Positions 54,262-63,075 of a DNA stretch of 64,000 bases are shown here, one piece after another (positions within the stretch are counted from its first letter, which is position 1; every line of letters starts with the position of its first letter). This DNA is from Bradyrhizobium mercantei (GTDB lineage: Bacteria; Pseudomonadota; Alphaproteobacteria; Rhizobiales; Xanthobacteraceae). A program made the translations under genes and the position numbers. The notes below the pieces were generated by a model, which saw nothing but the letters and a program-made list of their open reading frames with translations, searched no databases and was not told the origin of the DNA. The stretch is taken from contig NZ_MKFI01000003.1 of assembly GCF_001982635.1 (NCBI RefSeq), forward strand, positions 747,052 to 811,051, written 5' to 3'.

Positions 54262-54468
54262 ATGAGCGGGTCCTCGGCGCGCAGCAAGGTCAAGACGGTC
54301 AAGACGCTATTGGAGACGGCGGGCGATGTGATCGGTTGCCTGGCTCGGCCGGTTTTAAGCCCTGCCCTCGCGACTTACGCGATAGCCTTAGCGGCTAGGA
54401 GAGCACGCCACAGCTGGCGCTGGAAATCGCCGGAATCGTCCCAAGGCGAGCGGAGCAAGCCATGGTAG
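54262..54468 (+). CDS. Small protein between ferredoxin and SufB
   Basis: 68 residues, ATG 54262 with GAGGGG upstream. The end overlaps the sufB start by 7 bp, an arrangement that usually means translational coupling. One hydrophobic stretch (CLARPVLSPALATYAIALAA, about residues 26-45) may be a membrane segment, flanked by basic residues. No recognised family. Could be a genuine small operon gene or a leader. Confidence 0.5.
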   Translation: MSGSSARSKVKTVKTLLETAGDVIGCLARPVLSPALATYAIALAARRARHSWRWKSPESSQGERSKPW

Positions 54469-55958
54469 CAGCACGGGAGACGGTTGAGTGCGTCGCTCGG
54501 ACCGGCGTCGATCAGTATCGATATGGATTTGAGACTTTGATCGAATCCGACAAGGCCCCGAAGGGGCTGTCGGAAGACACCGTTCGCTTCATCTCCGCAA
54601 AGAAAAGCGAGCCTGGCTGGATGCTGGAGTGGCGCCTTCAGGCGTATCGCTGCTGGCTGACGATGACTGAGCCGACCTGGGCCCGCGTCCATTATCCGAA
54701 CATCGATTACCAGGACATCTACTATTACGCGGCGCCGAAGCCGAAGAAGCCTCTATCCTCGATCGACGAGATCGATCCGGAAATCCTCAAGACCTACGAG
54801 AAGCTCGGCATCCCGCTGCGCGAGGTCGCGATCCTGGAAGGCGTCGAGCCGGCGCCGGGCGGTGAGCCGTCGGCCAATCGCAAGATTGCGATCGATGCCG
54901 TGTTTGATTCGGTGTCGGTCGCGACCACCTTCAAGGCGGAGCTGAAGAAGGCCGGCGTGATCTTCATGCCAATCTCGGAGGCGATCCGCGAGTATCCCGA
55001 TCTGGTACAAAAGTACCTCGGAACTGTGGTTCCCATCTCAGACAATTTTTTCGCGAGGCTGAACTCGGCGGTGTTCTCAGACGGCTCGTTTGTCTACGTG
55101 CCGCCGGGCGTGCGCTGCCCGATGGAGCTGTCGACCTATTTCCGCATCAACGAGCGCAACACCGGCCAATTCGAGCGCACGCTGATCATCGCCGACAAGG
55201 GCTCCCACGTTTCCTATCTCGAGGGCTGCACGGCGCCGCAGCGCGACGAGAACCAGTTGCATGCCGCCGTGGTCGAACTCGTGGCGCTCGACGACGCCGA
55301 GATCAAATATTCGACGGTGCAGAACTGGTACCCCGGCAATTCGGAAGGCAAGGGCGGCATCTACAATTTCGTCACCAAGCGTGGCGATTGCCGCGGCAAG
55401 CATTCGAAGATCTCCTGGACCCAGGTCGAGACCGGCTCGGCTATCACCTGGAAATATCCGAGCTGCATCCTGCGCGGCGACAATTCGCGCGGCGAGTTCT
55501 ACTCGATCGCGATCTCGAACGGTTTCCAGCAGGTCGATTCTGGCACCAAGATGTTCCATCTCGGCAAGAACACGTCCAGCCGGGTCATCTCCAAGGGCAT
55601 CGCCGCCGGCAAGTCGCGGAACACCTATCGCGGTCTTGTCAGCGCAAATCGGAACGCCGCCGGCGCGCGCAATCACACCATATGCGACTCGCTGCTCATC
55701 GGCGACAAATGCGGCGCGCACACCGTGCCCTATGTCGAGGCCAAAAATTCCTCGGCGACATTCGAGCATGAGGCGACCACGTCGAAGATCTCCGAGGACG
55801 TGCTGTTCTACTGCATCCAGCGCGGAATGTCGCAGGAGGAGGCTGTCAGCCTTGTCGTCAACGGCTTCATCAAAGAGGTGCTGCAGAAACTGCCGATGGA
55901 GTTCGCAGTCGAAGCGCAGAAGTTGATCTCGATCTCTCTCGAGGGATCGGCCGGATAG
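54462..55958 (+). CDS. sufB: Fe-S cluster assembly scaffold SufB
   Basis: 498 residues, full length. Beta-helix core with SDGSFVYVPPGVRCPMELSTYF, YLEGCTAPQ, SRVISKGIAAG, and the catalytic Cys in LIGDKCGAHTVPY. With SufC and SufD it forms the scaffold on which Fe-S clusters are built from sulfur delivered by SufS. Here it is in a NifA-type operon, so it probably serves nitrogenase. Confidence 0.95.
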   Translation: MVAARETVECVARTGVDQYRYGFETLIESDKAPKGLSEDTVRFISAKKSEPGWMLEWRLQAYRCWLTMTEPTWARVHYPNIDYQDIYYYAAPKPKKPLSSIDEIDPEILKTYEKLGIPLREVAILEGVEPAPGGEPSANRKIAIDAVFDSVSVATTFKAELKKAGVIFMPISEAIREYPDLVQKYLGTVVPISDNFFARLNSAVFSDGSFVYVPPGVRCPMELSTYFRINERNTGQFERTLIIADKGSHVSYLEGCTAPQRDENQLHAAVVELVALDDAEIKYSTVQNWYPGNSEGKGGIYNFVTKRGDCRGKHSKISWTQVETGSAITWKYPSCILRGDNSRGEFYSIAISNGFQQVDSGTKMFHLGKNTSSRVISKGIAAGKSRNTYRGLVSANRNAAGARNHTICDSLLIGDKCGAHTVPYVEAKNSSATFEHEATTSKISEDVLFYCIQRGMSQEEAVSLVVNGFIKEVLQKLPMEFAVEAQKLISISLEGSAG

Positions 55959-55969
55959 TTATAGGCTTG

Positions 55970-55994
55970 GCGAGCCCTGCCGAAAGAGGCTCGC
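55970..55994 (+). other. Intercistronic stem-loop between sufB and sufC
   Basis: GCGAGCC (55970-55976) pairs with GGCTCGC (55988-55994) around an 11-base loop, without a T tract. It may affect mRNA stability or relative expression rather than terminate transcription. Confidence 0.4.
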
Positions 55995-56027
55995 TGCTGC
56001 GATGATACTTGCCAGGGAATAGCTCGA

Positions 56028-56780
<753 letters not shown>

Positions 56781-56798
56781 CGCGCAGGGGATTTTCGG

Positions 56799-58139
56799 AT
56801 GGATCTGGTTCTGGCTAAGGCTATGCCGGAGGATAAAGCTAATGCAGAGCGGGCGGCGAGCAATGTCTTCGCCGCTGCGCAGGGGCGTTTGCCCGGCGCG
56901 GGCCGTATCGCCGCTATTCGTGCGAGAGCCTTTGAGGCTTATGAGCGGGTCGGCCTGCCACACCGGCGCGTCGAGGAGTGGAAGTACACGGATCTGCGCG
57001 TATTGATGCGCGATGTGCTGCGGCTCGCGGAGCGGCCGGACGCGTCCGCGCTAAAGCGGGCGCAGGCTGCGGTCGACCAAGCAGCATTCGAAGGCGCGAT
57101 CAAGCTGGTGCTGGTTGATGGTATGTTCGCACCCAATCTGTCTGATGTCGCCAAGATCGGAAAGGGCATCGATGTACAGACGCTGCGCGAGGTTCTGGAG
57201 AGTTCGGCGAGCGACGCATTGGCCGGCTTGGTGCTGTCCACGACCACAGACGCGATGATCTCGCTCAATACTGCGATGGCAACCGACGGCGTCGTGGTGA
57301 CGATCGCGGAAGGCAAGGCACTGAGGCGTCCGCTTCATGTCATTCACGTTTCAACCACGTCCTCGGCATCTCACTTTACGCGCTCGTATCTGCACCTCGG
57401 TGATGGTGCTCATGGAACCGTAGTGGAGAGCTTTGTCTCGGCCGAAAGCGCGTGCGGCTATCAAGCCAACAATGTCATGATCGTGCTGGTTGGTAATCAA
57501 GCCGGCCTCTCGCATCTTCGCGTGAAGGCGGATGCGGCCGACGCGGTCAACATCTCCTCCGAGATCATCGCAGTTGGTTCCAAGGCAAAACTCAATCTGT
57601 TCGACATGATCCGCGGCGGCGCCGTCAGCCGCTATCAGGATTTCATTACGCTGGCGGGCGAAGGAGCAGAGCTTTGCGTGAACGGCGTTAACCTGCTCAT
57701 GGAGAAGCAGCATGCAGACACGACACTCGTGGTCGATCACGCCGCGCCGCATTGCGTCAGCCGTCAGAATTTTCGTGCGGTCGTCGATGGGGCCGGCCGC
57801 TCGGTGTTCCAGGGGCGAATCATCGCTCGTCCCGACGCGCAGAAAAGTGACGCCAAACTGACGATGCGGGCGCTGCTCCTGTCGGACCAGGCCGAGGCCG
57901 ACAATAAGCCGGAACTCGAGATCTTTGCCGACGACGTGAAGTGCGGCCACGGAGCGACGTCAGGCGGGCTGGATGAGAGTCTCCTGTTTTACTTGGGCGC
58001 TCGCGGTCTGTCCGAGAACGATGCGCAAGCGCTGCTGATCCGGGCGTTCCTGGGTGAGGCGATCGAGGGGATCGCCAACGAGAATTTGCGCGATTTTGCG
58101 ACTTCGCAAACCGAGCGCTGGTTCAAGGCGCGGCGATGA
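56799..58139 (+). CDS. sufD: Fe-S cluster assembly protein SufD
   Basis: 446 residues. PHRRVEEWKYTDLR near residue 50 and the beta-helix core (VDHAAPHCVSRQNFRAVVDG, VFQGRIIARPDAQKSDA, DDVKCGHGATSGGLDESLLFYLGARGL) are typical SufD. Partner of SufB and SufC in scaffold assembly and iron entry. Overlaps sufS by 4 bp. Confidence 0.95.
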   Translation: MDLVLAKAMPEDKANAERAASNVFAAAQGRLPGAGRIAAIRARAFEAYERVGLPHRRVEEWKYTDLRVLMRDVLRLAERPDASALKRAQAAVDQAAFEGAIKLVLVDGMFAPNLSDVAKIGKGIDVQTLREVLESSASDALAGLVLSTTTDAMISLNTAMATDGVVVTIAEGKALRRPLHVIHVSTTSSASHFTRSYLHLGDGAHGTVVESFVSAESACGYQANNVMIVLVGNQAGLSHLRVKADAADAVNISSEIIAVGSKAKLNLFDMIRGGAVSRYQDFITLAGEGAELCVNGVNLLMEKQHADTTLVVDHAAPHCVSRQNFRAVVDGAGRSVFQGRIIARPDAQKSDAKLTMRALLLSDQAEADNKPELEIFADDVKCGHGATSGGLDESLLFYLGARGLSENDAQALLIRAFLGEAIEGIANENLRDFATSQTERWFKARR

Positions 58140-59383
58140 GCACGCATCCTGCCGTTAGCAATGGTGGCTACGACGTCGAGCGTCTGCGCGAGGAGTTTCC
58201 CGCGCTGGCCACGACGGTCCATGGCCAGCCGCTCGTTTATCTCGATAACGCCGCGTCCGCGCAAAAGCCAAGGGCCGTGCTCGACCGCATGATGCAGGCA
58301 TACCGCAGTGAATATGCAAATGTGCATCGCGGCCTGCATTACCTCGCCAACGCAGCGACCGAGGCCTATGAAGGCGCGCGGGCCAAGGTAGCGCAGTTTG
58401 TGAACGCACATCGAACTGAGGAGATCATCTTCACCCGCAGCGCTACCGAGGCGATCAATCTGGTTGCTCAGACCTTCGGCCGTGAGCGCATCATGCCGGG
58501 TGACGAGATCGTTCTCTCGATCATGGAGCACCACTCCAACATCGTGCCGTGGCACTTCCTCAGGGAGCGCTATGGTGCCGTGATCAAGTGGGCGCCGGTC
58601 GACGACGAGGGCAACTTCCTGATCGAGGAGTTCGAGAAACTCCTGAGCCCGCGCACCAGAATCGTCGCGATCACCCAGATGTCGAACGCGCTCGGCACGC
58701 TGGTACCGGTGAAGGACGTGGCCCGCCTCGCGCATGCCCGCGGTATTTCGGTGCTGGTCGACGGCTCACAAGGATGTGTCCATCTGGATGTCGATGTCCG
58801 CGACATTGATTGCGATTTCTACGTCATGACGGGCCACAAATTGTATGGGCCAACCGGCATCGGCGTGCTTTACGGCAAATATGCCAATCTGGCGGCAATG
58901 CCACCGTTCAATGGCGGCGGTGAGATGATCCGCCAAGTTTCGCGCGAGGGCGTCATCTATGGTGATCCGCCGCACCGGTTCGAGGCGGGCACGCCGCCGA
59001 TCGTCCAGGCTATCGGTTTGGGCGCGGCCATAGACTTCATTAATTCGATCGGCAAGGCTCGGATCCGCAGGCACGAGAGCGCACTGCTGGCTTACGCGCA
59101 GGAAAAGCTAGAGAGCATCGATTCTCTGCGCCCCATCGGAACGGCAGCCGAGAAGGGCGCGATCATGTCCTTTGACATGAAGGTCGCGCATCCGCACGAT
59201 ATCGCGACCGTCATCGATCGCTCCGGGGTCGCGGTGCGCGCCGGGACCCATTGCGCGATGCCGTTGCTCGCGCGCTTTGGCTTGCCTGCGACGTGCCGCG
59301 CTTCCTTTGCCCTTTATAACACGTATGAAGAGATTGATGCGTTGGCACGCGCGCTGATCAAGGCGGAGCGCCTATTCTCCTGA
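58136..59383 (+). CDS. sufS: Cysteine desulfurase SufS
   Basis: 415 residues, group II desulfurase. Landmarks: VYLDNAASAQKP, PLP-binding Lys in MTGHKLYGPTGIGVLY, and the catalytic Cys in RAGTHCAMPLLARFG (the RxGxHC arrangement of SufS rather than NifS/IscS). Provides persulfide sulfur to the scaffold. No sufE or sufU follows in this operon. Confidence 0.95.
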   Translation: MSTHPAVSNGGYDVERLREEFPALATTVHGQPLVYLDNAASAQKPRAVLDRMMQAYRSEYANVHRGLHYLANAATEAYEGARAKVAQFVNAHRTEEIIFTRSATEAINLVAQTFGRERIMPGDEIVLSIMEHHSNIVPWHFLRERYGAVIKWAPVDDEGNFLIEEFEKLLSPRTRIVAITQMSNALGTLVPVKDVARLAHARGISVLVDGSQGCVHLDVDVRDIDCDFYVMTGHKLYGPTGIGVLYGKYANLAAMPPFNGGGEMIRQVSREGVIYGDPPHRFEAGTPPIVQAIGLGAAIDFINSIGKARIRRHESALLAYAQEKLESIDSLRPIGTAAEKGAIMSFDMKVAHPHDIATVIDRSGVAVRAGTHCAMPLLARFGLPATCRASFALYNTYEEIDALARALIKAERLFS

Positions 59384-59650
59384 GCGGCCGACTTGCCGCG
59401 ATCTGGCTCAGCGCGGCCGGATAAGAGGTGGCACGGGACGGTGGTGAGACCACGCTAGATGTGAGCAGCACGGCGACAGACCGAAGCTGAGCACTTACCG
59501 GATTTTGGCGCCTTGCTGTTGGCAAGCTGGAATGGGCCGAGCTGCCGTGCGGTTTGCTCGCCTCGTGTCGAGCCCGCTCAAGTCGTGCCTGGCCAAGTCA
59601 CGCTGGTCGTCGGCGTTTTTATTGGCCCATGTCACGGCCGAGTTTGCATT

Positions 59651-59666
59651 TGTTTTGTTTCGAACA
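59651..59666 (+). promoter_or_regulatory. NifA upstream activating sequence 1 of nifD
   Basis: TGT, TTTGTTTCGA, ACA. Exact consensus spacing, 118 bp upstream of the -24 element. Confidence 0.7.
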
Positions 59667-59700
59667 CGGCCGAACGGGCGCCTTTCTGGACGAGGTGCGA

Positions 59701-59716
59701 TGTCGGGTTCGCAACA
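59701..59716 (+). promoter_or_regulatory. NifA upstream activating sequence 2 of nifD
   Basis: TGT, CGGGTTCGCA, ACA. Begins exactly 50 bp after the first site, close to five helical turns, and 68 bp upstream of the -24 element. Confidence 0.7.
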
Positions 59717-59783
59717 ACCGTCCGTCCTGCGCGGTGCACGCTAAGCGTATGAGAATACGACGCGTTTTGCGGTCACGCTCTGC

Positions 59784-59799
59784 TGGCACGCACGTTGCA
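59784..59799 (+). promoter_or_regulatory. Sigma-54 (-24/-12) promoter of nifDKE
   Basis: TGGCACGCACGTTGCA is a perfect match to TGGCACG-N4-TTGCA. Transcription would start near 59810, about 40 bp before nifD. Confidence 0.92.
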
Positions 59800-59850
59800 A
59801 ACGTCATCCAAGAGCCGCCGTTGCAACAGCAAATCCTAAAGGACATCAGA

Positions 59851-61353
59851 ATGAGTCTCGCCACGACCTATAGCACCGCACAGATCAGGGCGCGCAACAA
59901 AGAGCTGATCGAGGAGGTGCTGAAGGTCTACCCGGAGAAGACCGCAAAACGACGCGCCAAGCACCTCAACATTCACGAGGCCGGCCGGTCGGACTGCGGG
60001 GTGAAGTCCAACATCAAATCCATACCTGGCGTGATGACAATTCGCGGGTGCGCCTACGCGGGTTCCAAGGGCGTGGTCTGGGGACCGATCAAGGACATGG
60101 TTCATATCAGCCATGGCCCGGTTGGCTGCGGCCAATATTCGTGGGGCTCGCGCCGTAACTATTACGTGGGTACGACAGGCATCGATAGTTTCGTGACCTT
60201 GCAGTTTACCTCCGATTTCCAGGAAAAGGATATTGTATTCGGCGGCGACAAGAAGCTCATCAAGGTCATGGATGAGATCCAGGAACTGTTCCCGCTCAAC
60301 AACGGCATTACAGTCCAGTCGGAATGCCCGATCGGCCTGATCGGCGATGACATCGAGGCGGTCTCCAGAGCGAAGTCAAAGGAATTCGGCGGCAAGACCA
60401 TCGTGCCGGTCCGCTGCGAGGGTTTCCGTGGCGTATCGCAGTCGCTTGGCCATCATATTGCAAATGACGCGGTGCGCGATTGGATCTTCGACAAGGATGA
60501 CCCACAGAGCAAGCCGAGGTTCGAGCCGAGCCCGTACGATGTCGCAATCATCGGCGATTACAATATTGGCGGCGACGCCTGGTCGTCTCGAATTCTGCTG
60601 GAGGAAATCGGCCTGCGCGTAATTGCCCAGTGGTCCGGCGACGGCTCGCTGGCCGAACTCGAGGCGACACCGAAGGCAAAGCTGAACATTCTGCATTGCT
60701 ACCGCTCGATGAACTATATCTCGCGCCACATGGAAGAGAAGTTCGGCATTCCCTGGTGCGAATACAACTTCTTCGGGCCCGCAAAGATCGCAGAATCACT
60801 GCGCAAGATCGCGGGCTATTTCGATGACAAGATCAAGGAGGGCGTCGAGCGGGTGATTGAGAAATACCAGCCGCTTGTGAACGCCGTGATCACAAAGTAT
60901 CGCCCGCGCCTGGAGGGCAAGACGGTGATGCTGTTCGTCGGCGGATTGCGTCCGCGTCACGTGATCGGTGCATACGAAGACCTCGGCATGGAAGTCGTCG
61001 GCACCGGATATGAGTTCGGACACAACGACGACTACCAGCGCACCGCTCAGCACTACGTGAAAGACAGCACGCTCATCTACGACGACGTCAATGGCTACGA
61101 GTTCGAGCGCTTCGTCGAGAAGATCCAGCCCGACCTGGTCGGCTCGGGGATCAAGGAAAAATATGTATTCCAGAAGATGGGTGTGCCGTTCCGGCAAATG
61201 CACTCCTGGGACTATTCGGGCCCGTATCACGGCTATGACGGGTTTGCGATTTTCGCGCGCGACATGGACATGGCGGTCAATTCGCCGATTTGGAAGAAAT
61301 TGAAGGCGCCCTGGAAGGACGTGCCAAGACCGAAGCTCTTGGCCGCAGAATGA
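59851..61353 (+). CDS. nifD: Nitrogenase molybdenum-iron protein alpha chain
   Basis: 500 residues from ATG 59851 (MSLATTYST), matching the known Bradyrhizobium length. P-cluster ligands are in IRGCAYAG, HGPVGCGQYS and SECPIGLIGDD. FeMo-cofactor ligands are Cys in LHCYRSMNYI and His in HSWDYSGPYHG. Forms the alpha2beta2 catalytic protein with NifK. First gene of the nifDKE transcript, driven by the sigma-54/NifA promoter. Confidence 0.98.
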   Translation: MSLATTYSTAQIRARNKELIEEVLKVYPEKTAKRRAKHLNIHEAGRSDCGVKSNIKSIPGVMTIRGCAYAGSKGVVWGPIKDMVHISHGPVGCGQYSWGSRRNYYVGTTGIDSFVTLQFTSDFQEKDIVFGGDKKLIKVMDEIQELFPLNNGITVQSECPIGLIGDDIEAVSRAKSKEFGGKTIVPVRCEGFRGVSQSLGHHIANDAVRDWIFDKDDPQSKPRFEPSPYDVAIIGDYNIGGDAWSSRILLEEIGLRVIAQWSGDGSLAELEATPKAKLNILHCYRSMNYISRHMEEKFGIPWCEYNFFGPAKIAESLRKIAGYFDDKIKEGVERVIEKYQPLVNAVITKYRPRLEGKTVMLFVGGLRPRHVIGAYEDLGMEVVGTGYEFGHNDDYQRTAQHYVKDSTLIYDDVNGYEFERFVEKIQPDLVGSGIKEKYVFQKMGVPFRQMHSWDYSGPYHGYDGFAIFARDMDMAVNSPIWKKLKAPWKDVPRPKLLAAE

Positions 61354-61423
61354 CGCAAGCAATCCCTGCTCTCTGCCAAGAGACGGGGCGACGTTAATCA
61401 CGATACCTGAAAGGCTTTTATCC

Positions 61424-62980
61424 ATGGCGCAGAGTGCAGACCATGTGCTCGATCACTTCGACCTGTTTCGCGGGCCGGAATACCAGCAGATGCTGGACAA
61501 CAAGAAGATGTTTGAAAATCCTCGCGACCCTGCCGAGGTCGAACGCGTCAAGGAGTGGACGAAGACATCAGAATATCGCGAAAAGAACTTCGCGCGGGAG
61601 GCTCTGACGATAAACCCGGCCAAGGCCTGCCAGCCGCTCGGTGCGGTGTTCGCCTCCGTCGGTTTCCAGGGCACGCTGCCTTTCGTGCATGGCTCCCAAG
61701 GCTGCGTGGCCTATTACCGCAGCCATCTGTCGCGGCACTTCAAGGAACCGAGCTCCTGCGTCTCCTCGTCGATGACGGAAGACGCCGCGGTATTCGGCGG
61801 CCTGAACAACATGATCGATGGGCTCGCCAACAGCTACAATATGTACAAGCCCAAGATGATTGCGGTCTCGACCACCTGCATGGCGGAGGTGATCGGTGAC
61901 GACCTCAACGCCTTCATCAAGACGTCGAAGGAAAAAGGCTCAGTCCCAGCGGATCTCGACGTCCCGTTCGCGCACACCCCGGCGTTCGTCGGCAGTCATG
62001 TCACCGGCTATGACAATGCACTCAAGGGGATCCTGGAGCATTTTTGGGACGGCAAGGCCGGAACCGCAGACAAGCTGGAGCGCAAGCCGAACCGCAAGAT
62101 CAACTTCATCGGGGGCTTCGACGGCTACACTGTCGGCAACCTTCGCGAGATCAAGCGTATTTTCGAACTGATGGGTATCGAATACATCATCCTCGCCGAC
62201 AATTCCGATGTATTCGATACACCGACAGACGGCGAGTTCCGGATGTATGACGGCGGCACCACGCTGGAAGACGCCGCGAACGCCCTTCACGCCAAGGCCA
62301 CGATCTCCATGCAGCAGTGGTGCACGGATAAGACGCTTCCGTTCATCGCCGACCATGGCCAGGAGGTCCTGGCTTTCAATTATCCGGTGGGCGTATCCGC
62401 GACGGATGATTTCCTCATGGCGTTGTCGCGGATCAGCGGCAAGGAGATCCCGGAGGAACTCGCTCGAGAGCGCGGTCGCCTGGTCGACGCGATGGCCGAT
62501 TCCAGCGCGCATATCCATGGCAAGAAGTTCGCGATCTATGGCGATCCGGACCTCTGCCATGGGTTGGCGGCTTTCCTGCTCGAACTCGGCGCCGAACCAA
62601 CGCATGTGCTGTCCACCAACGGCAACAAGGCCTGGGACCAGAAAATGCGGGCGCTATTTGCGAGCTCGCCTTACGGGCACAACTGTCACGCCTATCCCGG
62701 TCGAGACCTCTGGCACATGCGCTCGCTGCTGTTCACCGAGCCGGTCGATTTTTTGATCGGAAATACCTATGGCAAGTATCTGGAACGCGATACCGGCACT
62801 CCGTTGATCCGGATCGGCTTCCCGATCTTTGATCGCCATCACCATCACCGCTCTCCGGTGTGGGGCTATCAGGGCGGCATGAACGTGCTGGTGAAGATGC
62901 TCGACAAGATCTTCGACGAGATCGACAAGAAGACGAACGTTCTAGGCAAGACCGATTTTAGCTTCGACATCATTCGTTGA
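61424..62980 (+). CDS. nifK: Nitrogenase molybdenum-iron protein beta chain
   Basis: 518 residues. P-cluster ligands appear in ACQPLGAVFA, HGSQGCVAYYR and STTCMAEVIGDDL. Also GNTYGKYLERDTG and FPIFDRHHHHR near the C-terminus. Pairs with NifD and contributes the other half of each P-cluster. Separated from nifD by 70 bp and from nifE by 95 bp. Confidence 0.98.
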   Translation: MAQSADHVLDHFDLFRGPEYQQMLDNKKMFENPRDPAEVERVKEWTKTSEYREKNFAREALTINPAKACQPLGAVFASVGFQGTLPFVHGSQGCVAYYRSHLSRHFKEPSSCVSSSMTEDAAVFGGLNNMIDGLANSYNMYKPKMIAVSTTCMAEVIGDDLNAFIKTSKEKGSVPADLDVPFAHTPAFVGSHVTGYDNALKGILEHFWDGKAGTADKLERKPNRKINFIGGFDGYTVGNLREIKRIFELMGIEYIILADNSDVFDTPTDGEFRMYDGGTTLEDAANALHAKATISMQQWCTDKTLPFIADHGQEVLAFNYPVGVSATDDFLMALSRISGKEIPEELARERGRLVDAMADSSAHIHGKKFAIYGDPDLCHGLAAFLLELGAEPTHVLSTNGNKAWDQKMRALFASSPYGHNCHAYPGRDLWHMRSLLFTEPVDFLIGNTYGKYLERDTGTPLIRIGFPIFDRHHHHRSPVWGYQGGMNVLVKMLDKIFDEIDKKTNVLGKTDFSFDIIR

Positions 62981-62991
62981 TGACGATCGAT

Positions 62992-63032
62992 GCGCTGCCA
63001 TCGCCGGACAACATCGGCGGTGGCAGAAGCGC
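62992..63032 (+). other. Stem-loop between nifK and nifE
   Basis: CTGCCATCGCCG (62995-63006) pairs with CGGCGGTGGCAG (63015-63026) at 11 of 12 positions around the loop GACAACAT. GCG and CGC outside a small AA bulge can extend the stem. No T tract, so probably an mRNA stability or processing element or an attenuator. Confidence 0.6.
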
Positions 63033-63075
63033 AGGGATGGACGAGCCTTGCAGATAGCGTAAGAGGAAAAGCCGG

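Larger units (their letters stand above)
59384..59850. other. nifD upstream regulatory region
   Basis: About 470 bp between sufS and nifD, non-coding. The open frame continuing upstream of nifD from 59554 is not protein-like and runs through the promoter. The region holds two NifA sites and one sigma-54 element, listed separately. Confidence 0.7.

Noticed and set aside
59504..59535. TTTTGGCGCCTTGC as a second sigma-54 promoter before nifD
   Set aside because: The spacing between GG and GC is too short; the perfect element is at 59784-59799.
59554..59850. Upstream extension of the nifD frame to a 599-codon protein
   Set aside because: The added sequence overlaps the NifA sites and promoter and is not protein-like; NifD family proteins begin at 59851.
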